Assembly (NCBI RefSeq): GCF_037975245.1
Contig: NC_092583.1
Coordinates: 15,915,264-15,979,263, forward strand
Direction of reading: 5' to 3'
DNA: 64,000 nucleotides
Origin: Apostichopus japonicus
Lineage: Eukaryota > Echinodermata > Holothuroidea > Aspidochirotida > Stichopodidae
Position numbers and translations under genes: made by a program. Below the pieces are notes generated by a model, which had not been told where the DNA came from, ran no database searches, and saw nothing but the letters and a program-made list of their open reading frames with translations. Below are positions 1 to 12,700 of this stretch, piece after piece. Each line of letters starts with the position of its first letter. Positions within the stretch are counted from its first letter, which is position 1.

Positions 1-492
1 GGTTGTCTTGCATCACAATGTTGAATGTTGTCATTCCCTGCCTTCTGATATTAACTTATAGCAGATCATGGCAGATTATTGAAGGTGAAAATGGTCTCCT
101 ATAGTTGTGGGAGATAAGTACAATCAAGAAACGATTGGTCTATTTCTTCTTTCATGTTATCCTTTGAATGGACAGGAGGCCAACCTACCTACCACAATGC
201 CATCTTTGGGGTCATACAACAATAATGTGTGCACATATTAATTATTAATTTTACGTTATCATTTTACATCACACATTCATCATTAATATTCACATGAATA
301 TTTATGCAACTTCTGTTGTCCACCATAACCAAAAAATTTTTTTAAAAACTGAAGCCCAAAAAATTGAACGCCCTTAAATAGTGCATACTCAGATATAAAA
401 AGGTCACTGTCCAACAACTAATAAATAAGGCTCTTTTCTCATTCTCTTCTCTTTTTTTTTATCCCTAAATAATCCATATCAAAATGTTTTAC

Positions 493-759
493 CTGTTCTG
501 ATCTCCATGGATACTCTGTTACTGACCAAATTTTGGAACTGGCTGATCACCTCAAAGGAATACAAAGTGGCGGATTGAAGGTCGCTGACCATGTATCTGA
601 CCGTTGTCTGGTATTCAATGGTCAATACCGTCCTTGAGATGGTTGCAAGCGGTCGATACTGTAACTCGTAGGAATCAGCTATTCCTCGCGGTAAGGAGAG
701 ACTCAGTGTAATTGAGGTTGCATCAACCACTACGTTATCTATCACAGGAACGTCTGGCG
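493..759 (-). CDS. FN3-4 exon (last exon in window)
   Basis: This exon encodes a fibronectin type III domain. It is 267 nt, phase 1 to 1, with acceptor ..TTCATGAACAG and donor GTAAAA. It reads APDVPVIDNVVV, then ITLSLSLPRG..DSYELQYRPL and ends with the typical E-F strand pattern LQSATLYSFEVIS. The B-strand tryptophan of classical FN3 is replaced by leucine (SLSLP), so this is a divergent copy. Because it ends in a donor site, the transcript continues beyond the left edge of the window. Confidence 0.85.
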
Positions 760-3700
760 CTGTTCATGAAATTATGGAAACAGATAAAAATATTACCATG
801 TGAAAACCACAATACATCCAATTATCAGCCATATTCATGTTGTCTTTCAGAACCTGCGTGACATGATGTTCTTGGTCTCTGTGTTACACAGTGAATTGAT
901 GCGTATATTGCAATCCAGCGATTGAGGTTAAGAGCTGCAACCATCTTTCATGACAAAGGATATTTTTAGTATTGAGTGACTATCCCTCGGGCAAAGAATA
1001 GCTGCAGCAACTGCAAAATCTAGCTCAGCTAGAATAAATCAATATGAAACAATAGGGATTATCTCTGTGGCAGACCTGTGTGCAACTGCAGCAGATCACA
1101 ATAGAGTATGTCCTATGCAGCCAGGCTGCAGAAATGCTGCAGTCCCCTCAGCTTCCTACTTTTGACATGTTACATAATAGAAATTGCTTTGTTTTATTCA
1201 AAGACTGCAGTCACACCTAGATGGTTCATAAGTGTACAGCGGAGGCCAGCTTTCCCAAGAATGGGCATGCCCTCTGATCCCTTATGAGTGGAAAATGACC
1301 TAGGATGATTTTATATTTGATGTATTACAATTGATTTTCATGGGCCTACAATACTTGCTGTAGGCAATTTAATGAACAAAATATTCCTTTGCTAAAATCC
1401 ATACATTGCTAAATCCACTCTGCTGTTATAATATATTCAACTGCATAAACAATACAGAGAACTAAAAATCTGGTATTACATAAAAATGTGATATTTCTTC
1501 AGGTAAAGAAATATTTTGAAACAAATTTTGACACTTTGGCTCGATCAAAGCCTTGTAAAAAAAAATGTTAAAAAACTTCAAAAGTTGACGATAGCTGGCA
1601 CACTCACCGGTTACTCCGATAGCTACCGAGGGTGGGCTACTGGCCGTGGTTCCGGATCTGTCTACCACTGCACGTAGATTAATGTCATACCTGGTTGCCG
1701 GGATGAGACCGGTGATATCTCTTCTCCGGACGTCCACATCTGTGATGTTGATTAAATCTACAAAAGACGTGGTGGCATTCCAAGAGAGTTGATACCTGCT
1801 GGGAATGTATCCTGCTGGGGGGCTCCAGCTGATAGCGATCTGATCAGAAGTTGTCTCTTCTACACGCAGGGTAGGTCTTGTGGGAGCTGGAAAAAAAGAA
1901 GAAATTGCATTATAATATAGTTTTTAGTAGGAATTTTCAGTTTCAAAAACAAGTCTTGTTGATACAATCTATAATCAGAACAGGGAGTTTGTGCAAACAT
2001 TCTGAATTCTTTAGTTTCTGTAAAAGATGTTCACGATACCCAATAGCATAGGTGTATGCTGACGCTTACAGCGGACTGCATGATAAAGTGAGCTGTAACA
2101 CTTGGCCTACTACACTTTCATAGCAGATGTAAGTGGACCTAGTCTAATTTGCATATTTACAACACTTTCATAGCAGATGTAAGTGGACCTAGTCTAATTT
2201 GCATATTTACTACACTTTCATAGCAGATGAAAGTGAACCTAGTCTAACTTGAATATTTATTACACTTTCATAGCAGATATAAGTGGACCTAGTCTAATTT
2301 GCATATTTACTACACTTTTATAGCAGATGTAACTATAAAGACCTATTTCAATTTGAATATATGCATTAGTTACTTGTAAGCAATAAATTGAGTTTGAACC
2401 CTAACTATTCAAGCATTTCAGCAAAATATACCAAGTATATGTTATGAAAGATGTCCAATAAGTGATAAATTAACGATTCCATTTGGATTTGATTTGATAA
2501 TCTGTCAAACTCACTTGTCAATCCATTTGCTCGGCTCACAAGGCTATCTTCGTTGCCACTTCTGGTTATCACTGTAGCCTCGTACCTAGTAGCTATCACC
2601 AAGTTGTTGAAAGTAACTTGAGTCTCACCGGGAACGCGAAGGAAAGGCGAAGCGGGGAAACCATCCATGGGGTCCAAGGTAACAACGTAAGAATCAAAAC
2701 TGCCTCCTGCATCCTCCCACGAGACTTGTATGGACTGAGAGTTGATGTCCTGGATCATCAACCCTCTGACTTGTTCAGGTCCTGAAGAACAGTTATTGAA
2801 TGAAATATTTCAAAATATTTTCACTTTCTTCTATTGGCTTCACTTTTCTTGGTTGTACAACACTGCTGGGTATTCTTAGGGGGAGGGATTGGGGAAGCAG
2901 AATGGGGGGGGGGAGAGTGCAGTATCAAATACAGAAAGAACAAAAGTCCAGATGGGAAAGAGATAGAAAGTAAGAGGTACAAAGGCGTAACGAAGCATCA
3001 CGTGAGAGGAGAAGAATTTATGTCAACATAAACAATAACTGACGTAACCAAGAGAAACGAAATGGACAGACAATTACAAGTTTGATGTTTGTTCAATGGG
3101 TTTAGAGGGAATATTATCTTTCTTTTCATCTTTCATAAAATTGTACCATCATTCCCCTTAAAGTTCTGAACACGGATAGCAATAACATGGACAAGTGGAA
3201 AATGTCAACATGAAGAAAACACAAACAGTATTTTTTTTTTATTCTTTGTGCATTATCATACTATTTGATAATTATAGTTAATTGTCGAACTTATCATTTT
3301 CAAATTCCTTCCCCAGCTGTGCGCTAGTTTGGAAGTTCATCATTATCAAAATCTATCCTCTTAGCAGAAAGTTCCAAATTTATTTGCCCTTCGAATCTTG
3401 ATGGATTATTTTATGGAAGCATGCATTGTTCCACTAGGGTATGTATAGTATGTGAATGTGAAACATGTAAAGATCTCATATCAGCTAATATTACACAGCT
3501 GTGACTGGCTTCATACAACTGAGAGCTCTATAATAAAATGCTACTTGGGTATATTTCATTGTTTTTAAATTAAGTGTAAGATAATTTCCTGTCACAGGCA
3601 TTATAACTAATATAAGTTGCAACTAAGACTAGTTGGGTTCAACTGTCAGTAGCAATACGTTTGTGTTTTAATCTTTGGTGCCAATTTTTGGAGCAAAGAA

Positions 3701-6700
3701 GCTGCAATGAACATTTGAAACTTTGGAAACTTTTGTCACAGGGCCACGATATTCCACTTACGAGTTCTCTGGGTGACTGTTCTCATTCCCTCCTTTCTGA
3801 GGGAGCCCTTCAACAACTGAATTGTGATCGTGTAGAGCTCTCCAGGAGTGAGATCCTCAAAGACTAAGGTTCTTTGTCCGAATCGCTCAATGATGAGAGG
3901 TGATTGGGTGGACCCGGTCTCCGGCGAGTAAGTTATCTGGTAGCGGTCAAAATCTCCGACTCCGCCTCCCCAGCTGATGGTGATCGTACGCTCGTTATAA
4001 CTCACAACGTTGATACTCACTTCGAATTCTGTTAAGTATGACAACAAAATATGATATTCAAAAGTGATGAATTGATCCAGTCATTAATATGATCCTAATT
4101 AATAACAATTAATCATTTTGAAAGGGGGGGTGATATTCTTGTGATTTACTCAGTCCATGAAAATAACAACCAAAGAGTTATGGAATAAACTATCAAAACA
4201 CAACTTTCAATAAAGATAACTGATCCCTGGACCCCACATGTGTCTCACCGTTGGCTGGCTTTATAAATGATTCACAAATGCAGTCCTCGCACTAGAGCCT
4301 TTCTTATAAGATGTTTCATAGCAGCCTAGCCTGTTTTGCTCATACAAGTACCACATATCCTACCACACTTTTATTTAGGTCACCCAAAAGGGATAAAAAC
4401 GTACCGTAAACCTCAAATTTTAAACACTGACAATCCAGCAATCGATATAATTAATACTCATAATATTAACATGCAACCTAACAATTGTTAGTTCTTTTAT
4501 GCAATAAATAGCAGTTATGATATTAGTTGTATCAATGCAAAGTCAACGTTCTGATTCTCATTCGGTAATGGGGGACTTAATTTTAAATGAAGTTTTGGTT
4601 AGTCCTTCAAATGGGTTACACAAAAGCAATTTTTAATTTGAAGTGTACCTTCAAATTTTGACCAGCCTTAAAATTGAATGTTAAAGTTTTGCTCCAAACG
4701 ATAGATACAAAACAACATATGATATCCCCATGTGATCTGTTCCTTACTTCATATTTTCTGATATAGAAATTAACGTTGAAATGCCCACACAATTTGACAT
4801 ATAGAAATAACTTTGTACAAAAGACGAGATGCTTACCGCCACAACTGGTTACTGGACTACAGGCTTGCAGACTGGACTCGTCAGGAACTCCGACAAGCTG
4901 CAGTGATTGGATGAGATTTATTCTAACACAGAAGAAATCCACCTCAAGACAAGTAAGTCCCTGCAGATTAACAGTAGCTTGGACATTGGTGAATCTGATA
5001 GTAGCTCCTGGAATGAAATCTGTGTTCCTTTGAGTGGTCGTCAAGCCACTGTCTATAACAACAGGTACCATGGTATTGCCTGGGTTGCCAGGGGTTACGG
5101 TAACTATGAACTGCCAAATAGAATTCTGGAAGATGGCCATCCCAAATTCAGATGCCTCTGCTGTGATGTTCATTAAGATAGTGTGGGACGGATCGCCCTC
5201 CAGAGTGCTCGGCGGGCCATGTTCCATGGTGGTCCGTACAATAGCTGCATCTGTGATAAGAAGACACTCAGAAAGTTGGAGGACGTATAGACTATTCCCA
5301 TCAGAATTTATTCCTAATTAGTCACCACCACAGGTTCACAAAATTAAAGAATTGCTGCAAACCTCAAAATTTGTTAAGACTAACATGAAGATAATGTGCA
5401 TCCCTTTTTACAACACCGAGTTAATTAAGAGCATGACAAAGTCACCAATAGCTACATGGTGTCACATAACTAGAACTCCTCCCCCTCCCCCCCTTCCTGT
5501 TCCCCTGTCTCACCTTAGCCTCGACCTACTAGAACCCTATCAATGCGAAACTAACTGAATTAGAAAAGGTTACTTCTTAATTACAAAAACGGAAAACGGT
5601 ACCTTTCTTGCCGGGCACTTCTAATTTAGGAAAAAGGGGCACTTTTGAGGTTTTCACAAAAACTGCCAGAGGCATGTGTGCCCTCTGCCCCGACCCCCAC
5701 ACCCGTGAAACAGCTACTTCATAGCACAATGCAACTTACTAGCACACTGGACTTGGACACACCCTGTCAGACTGTTGCCCTGGGTTGCATTTATATTAAA
5801 ATTTGGATTAGCATTCACAGATTCTTGTATGGTAGCGCATAAATAAAGCACGTCCGAACAACCAGCAGAGCCCAGGTCAAAGGCGGCTTCAATTCCTAGA
5901 AGTGACAGAGGTTCTGTAGTAACCAGAGGTTTGTTGGCTTCTGAGGACGGCACGGTAGCGGCCACCTTTAGTAAGCAAAACGATACAAAAAGACGAAAAA
6001 TGGTTTGTTGAATATACAGAAAACAGAAAGTCTGTTCAAACAAACTGTACTAACAGTCTTTGATTAAATCAAAGGATCAATCACTAAATCTATCCGTGCA
6101 TCCATCAATTAATCAATCAATCTATAATGCTTACTTATCAAAATGCCAGCACGGGTTGTGTTGCATTTGGAAGTAATTCTCATCGATTGAAAACCTGCTA
6201 AAATAAATTAATTCAAGATGCTTAAGATACAAACTTGTTTTTTCATCTTTCAAACCAATTGTAAAAAGGAGAAATGCCTTACAGGAGAAATCTGCTGATG
6301 GCTACTACTGAAGACATTGTCATCAGCTGCAATATAGGCTTCCACCGCCCATAGACTTGAACCCTGGATGCCTCCCGCTAGGTCGCTAGCTTCAACAGTG
6401 AGGTCAAAGGTCAAAGTCTGGTCCACAGGCGACCTATCGATAAGCGCTGGTGACCCAGCAGGCAGAGCTGGAGTTACCGACAAGATCTCAACCCCTGTCG
6501 AGATAAATATATTAAAGTATTAGAATATTGCCCATAAAAGACTGAAATATGTGGGGGAAGGTTAACAGATCAAAGGTGTCTGATGGAGGCTAAAAAAAAA
6601 GGTCAAAGTAACTTCATTATGAATATAGTCATGGTTTTAAACTGATGAGAAGTTTTCACTTAATTTCATTTATCCTTACCGGCGCATGCGACTGGTAAGC

Positions 6701-9700
6701 ATTGCCTCAGATCTGCCTGGCTAGCAGGGACGTCGATGCCGTATTCGGGGTCCGAGTTGTCGCCTTTCCACACCTCGATGCAGAGGTACTGTATGTTCTG
6801 ACATCCGACTCCTGTCAGGTCAGATGTCGCGATCACGTTTTCTAGCTGAGAGATTTCACCGGGAATGATTGGTACTTCTCCTTGAGCTGTGGTCAAACCT
6901 GCGACAGTTTCCCCCTGTGAGAAGACAGACCAATATATCTAAGCTGTATATATGATATTATTCCATTATTACTTAGATACACAGACACCAAGCTGCTTTA
7001 AAGGGATATTCCTGTGGCTGAACCTGTTCATCATAACTGCCACAATCTTGCTTGATCTTTAGGGCAAAACCACGTCCTAGCTGATAGCATTTTGCTCCGA
7101 AAAGATAACAATTTTTGAACTTTTTGTTAAATGTTATGAAGTCATCTGGCAACAGTAGAGTTATTGATGTCAACATGACAATTGCAATAAAAAAGTCTTC
7201 TGTAATCTTTAGGATGTGCGATATCACGTATCCTCATAAAGTTTACAAAATAGTTATTCATCATAATAACATGAATTACCACAGGCTGTAACTCTTAATG
7301 TTGATACAATCACAGTATTAATTTCTATCCAACTGGCTTGCACTATCGTTACACAGTGCAATGAAAACATAAAACAAAAAGTTAACCTTTAAAAAAAAAA
7401 AATTGCTTACTTGTCGTGTCCCAGTTCCATCGGCTTGTGCGCTAAAGAAAGCAGTCACCTTCCACAGGTCTGATCCAGATACAGCAACAGAACCGCTCCC
7501 TGTCATTACCCTGATATCGAGGCTAAACTCAAAACTTGGTGAAAATTCAAACGCCCTGAAGGGAGTGGATGAGCTACCTTGGTTACGGTCGATGAAAAAT
7601 GTGACCGAGTCAAATTCCACAGCTACATGGGAAATAAAATCAGGAAATTTACCGGCATATGACAAGAAAACAGTTTGGATGCTTAAATTGGTCAATGATG
7701 TTTTTTTCACTACAGAACCTCTTTTAACATTTTCTGGAAGCTTATCACGAGGAGACGAAGGAAGTTATCTAGTACGGCAAGAAAACCCGCAATTAAACCT
7801 AATACAGAAATGTAGGCATAAATTTCTTGTTCTTTATTCAATATTTTTCAAACACTGAATGACCTGTCTGACATTTCAAAGTACTTTACTAAAGCCTTTC
7901 ATGTATTTCTCTTCCACAATGTGCTTATAACCTCTCCATTCTTTCATCAGTCAGCACCAGCAAACCCTTCTCGCCCCTTCGCCAAGCCCCCCCTCCTTCG
8001 CCAAGCCCCCCTCCTTCACCAAGCCTCCCCTCTCCTTCACTAGGCCTCCCCTTCACCAAGCCTCTTCTTCACCAAGCCTCTTGTTCACCAAGCCTTCCCC
8101 TCTCCTTCACCAAGCCTCCCCCTCCCCTTCACCAAGCCCCCCTCCTTCACCAAGCCTCCCCTCTCCTTCACTAAGCCTCCCCTTCACCAAGCCTCTTGTT
8201 CACCAAGCCTTCCCCTCTCCTTCACCAAGCCTCCCCCTCCCCTTCACCAAGCCCCCCTCCTTCACCAAGCCTCCCCTCTCCTTCACTAAGCCTCCCCTTC
8301 ACCAAGCCTCTTGTTCACCAAGCCTTCCCCTCTCCTTCACCAAGCCTCCCCCTCCCCTTCACCAAGCCCCCCTCCTTCACCAAGCCTCCCCTCTCCTTCA
8401 CTAAGCCTCCCCTTCACCAAGCCTCTTCTTCACCAAGCCTTCCCCTCCCCTTCACCAAGCCTCCCCTCCCCTCCCCTTCACCAAACGTTCCCCTCTCCTT
8501 CAACAAGCCTCCCCTTCACCAAACGTTCCCCTCTCCTTCAACAAGCCTCCCCTTCACCAAACGTTCCCCTCTCCTTCAACAAGCCTCCCCTTCACCAAAC
8601 CTCCCCTCTCCTCCATTAAGCTTCCCCCATCTCTTTCACCAAGCCTCCCTCCCCCCTATCCTTCACCAAGCCTCAAGTCTCAAGTTTTGAACAGACCTCG
8701 AGACACTGTGCCTTTTGACATTTACTTGAAGTGACTTTTTAACTGGCAATGTGATACCCAAGATTGTCCCTGGATGGCAGTTTCATATGTTGCTACAGCT
8801 TTGGAATTATCTTGCAAACTGAGCTATACAAGATGGCGTTTCAGTTCATGCCTCCTTTTAAAACTTTACAAAGTATTGTGATATTGAACCAACCTCTGCA
8901 GAGGAACTGACGACAATTCACTAAGCCATTTGGGAGGAAGGGTGCAGCCTCCAGAGTGAAGTCTGGATTAACAACAGCAGTTTTGGTAAACTCGTGACAA
9001 AGGTACTGGGTGTTTGCACAGGCGAAACCATCCAGGGAGAGAATGACATTAGAGGCAAATGGTCCCAGAGTGCCACCGGCAGGCAACGGTTCGCTAGCTG
9101 TGCCATCAATATTAGCTGCTCTCTCAAAGAATCGAACCCCTGTGCCATCTGCAGAGGCACTCATGAAAACCGAAACAGCCCAAACATTAAGGGCATTCAC
9201 ACTAGCACCATCTGGAGATGAAGCAATTGTTATCTGTGAAAATTGAAGAAAAAAAAGCAAAAGGAAAATAAATCACTCTCTTTCCCGCTAAAATTACTGA
9301 ACTCAAAATGGGGGGGGGGGGAATAGGGTACTTGAAAAGGGAGATATCGTAAATAGCTGCAACAGATTCTTCACATCAAAAAAAAATAGTTTTAAATATA
9401 AATAAAATGTAGCTATCCAAAGATATGCATTTACCTGGGAGCTGATCAGATGAGAATCGGCATCTTCTGGTATGGGCAAACTGGTCGAGTCGACTGCCAC
9501 ATCAAACTGGGTAATTATCACACCTAATGTAGGCCAAATAGAAATAGATACTTTCTTAATACTCAAATGAAATGACTGAGAGTCCATGAAACAATAGCTG
9601 GTACCCTACCTTTTATGGCAATTTTAATTAATCCTCAACATTAACTGTACGAGCATATTCTATAAAGATAATTTTGGGGGTTTTCATAAGTTATTTTAGG

Positions 9701-12700
9701 GGGTAGTGAAATACTGCTAAACAGAGTTATTTTGGGCCTCTTAATACAATAAATTAGATGATGCTTCCTCAACTTGGGATTTAAGGATAAATATTAAAGG
9801 TTAATAAGAAAAAACTTTTAATTTTGAAAAGGAACTGGTTTGTTAAACTTGCACAGCTGCATTAGGCCATACATTTTTTCATTATGGTCAGGCCTCATGA
9901 TTAGAAGTATTAAAGAGGTACAACGGGAGGTGGGTGGGAGGGGGGGTTTCCAGCCACTGCTGTACCTTAATCAACAGACGGCACCATCATATCATCATTT
10001 CTAGCTCCGCAGAACTTGACAAGCTGCAGTATCTGACATCACTGAGAATTCTGAGCAAAGCACCTGCTTGGTCAGTAATTCACAAATAGTGTGACATATT
10101 GGAACAAATTTACCTACAGTTTCTACCACTCATAGCTAGCACAATTAAGCAATGAAATGTTCACCCACTCTTTGTTAAGACACGTCTGGTCTTCAACATG
10201 TCAGAAAGTTTCTTTGAGGTTTGTTCAATCATATCTGTTAAACTGAATTTAAGCTTTCACCGCCAGGAAAATGGTAGGTTAGTCTCGGAAATGGAATAAA
10301 CTGGACTTAGACCTGCAGTTCTTCTCGGCATTTACATTGAAGATGAGATCTTTTAAAACATATTTTCAGGACTAGCACTAAGATTGAGATATGTTACAGC
10401 GCTATACACAAAATAGTTCAAAAGCCTAACTTAAGCCTAGTAAATAGAGAATGTTTGCTCACCGACACAATCTAACATCCTTGTACAGGCAGTCAAAATC
10501 GGATCTCCTGCGTCAGGCTGGAGGGTGTATGGTGGGGAGGGGGACGGTCCTCTCATCAACGTTCCACAAATGAAAGGCATTTGATCGCAGCGAATTCCTT
10601 CCAAGGCGATCGTTATTCGGAACGACTCAACCGAGCTAAAGGTGTTGGCTACTATGGATGTGACCTGCCTCTGGTGGAATGTGGTACGGGTGCCCAATGG
10701 GGTTGTTCCTTGACCATCCGTGGCGTTATTGGGGAATATTTCTATGCTGTACAAGCCTTGGCCAGACACGGAAATGCTGTTAAGAGCCGTTCTAAATTCG
10801 AAGGTGAGAATCAACTCCTGGTTTCGTTGGTTACTGACCAAAGGTTCCCCATTTCGCAGTTCCAAGCTAGTGGACGATACTACCACTCCTGTAAAGATAA
10901 ACGTTGGTTTTACATGTAACAAGCGGTTAAGATCACGGTTTAATAAAGTAAACTTAGATTGAGATACCCAATAGGTTAGGTACAAAAGGGGGGGGTGGGA
11001 GGGGGGTTTCCAGCCACTACCGTACCTTAATCAACAGACGGCACCATCATATCATTACAATAACACCAACCAATGGACCAACTGGGCTAGGGACTACTTA
11101 ATCCTAAAGCATGCTTTAATAGATTGCAATTAAGATCACATCCATGCATAAGCCAGTTTGCAAGTACCCAGATAAACTAATGGATATTATTTCTAACTTT
11201 TGAGGATAATAATAATAATAATAATAACGGCATCAAGTTTCAACCAACCTGTACAAGATAGCGCTTGGCAATCTATGAGTCTGTTTGCTTCCCCGTCCAC
11301 AGGAGCAACTGAATGTGCACTGCCCTCTACGACACCAAACTCAACACAAAGAAAGCGTGTTGTTTCACAAAGGAGTCCCTCCACTGAAAATGATGCTTGG
11401 ACGTTGGAAAATTGGACGGAGTTTCCGGCAAAGAATTGTTGAGCTTGTAATTGAGGTGTGAGGACATTTTCAATGATGGTGCCGGTCACTATCGTGTCAT
11501 TGATAATCCCGTTGCTATTGTCAGCGCTGCTGAGGAAGGCCCGGACCTGCCATGTTGGATCAGCAGGGCCATCTGCACCAAGTGAACTTGACGAGACCTC
11601 AACATCGAAGAAGATATTATGAGATGTTTCTCCTTCTAGGAATGTCAGACCATTTTGAATCGCAAGGCTTGTTTGACTGACTTGGAGTCCTGTATAAAAA
11701 CCAGGGAAGAATTACTTAGTAAAGTACTAAAACAAAAAAATAATTATGCAGATAATTAATATATGTTTACATATATCTGTATGCATATATATATATATTA
11801 TCATATATATAAGTATATATATGTATAAATATATATATATATATTATCATATATATCTATACATATATATCAGACACCAGAATGCTTAGGCTTCCTGGTT
11901 TTAGCCTAACCACAATTCGATACAGTTTGGTGGCCTTTATGCACTTGCTTCACAATTTTTATGAAGGATTCTTCAAAGAAATAAGCTCTTTCCATTTCAA
12001 TCAACAAATTTTTTGCATTCTTTGTAAATATATCATTGGAAGCCATTCAACATTATTTACGTTTTCCTTTTGATATTTTTGGAATTGGCTTTTAATACAC
12101 AGCTGACTTAATGTTCTATGTGCTAGACTATGCCATCCAGCCACTTGGATTTCTTACAATGGAAATTCATGTCATATTAACTACATAAAGCACCGAATAA
12201 CTATTAAACCAAAAAAATACTAGAGGATGCATGTTAATATGTGCTAGATGAGCCGATGCCATCTTTACCTTGACAAGGCACATCGAAGCAATGTATCACA
12301 TTGCCTAAGAGTGTGACCTGTGGTGACAGAATGTCCAAGCCGTTGAAAATCTCAAAGCACATGTACTCTCCTATGCTACAGGAGGTGTTAAAATTCACTG
12401 TGGCTTGCGCGGGATTGAATTGGATCTCGCCTCCTGCGGGCAAGTCTTGGGTTCTTGACTGGGTGGGTATGGTCATCTCCGTCTCCAAGAGGCGACCCGC
12501 AGGACCGTATCCGTCCGGTCGGTCGTTGAAGAAGACGAAGACTCTCCAATAGTTGTTTCCTATCACATCGGCTGTATTTGGATCAGTTTGAATGCCCACG
12601 GAACCTTCAATTTCTTGGGTTGGGTTGTTTTCAAAAATCACTACCCCTTGGGAGATTCCCACGATTACAGCCACCACCTCCACACCTGCAAAAGGGGGGA

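Noticed and set aside
8081-8690. Three long Pro/Ser-rich plus-strand ORFs
   Set aside because: They are the same translation in three frames of a 115-bp CT-rich array; no start context or splice evidence.
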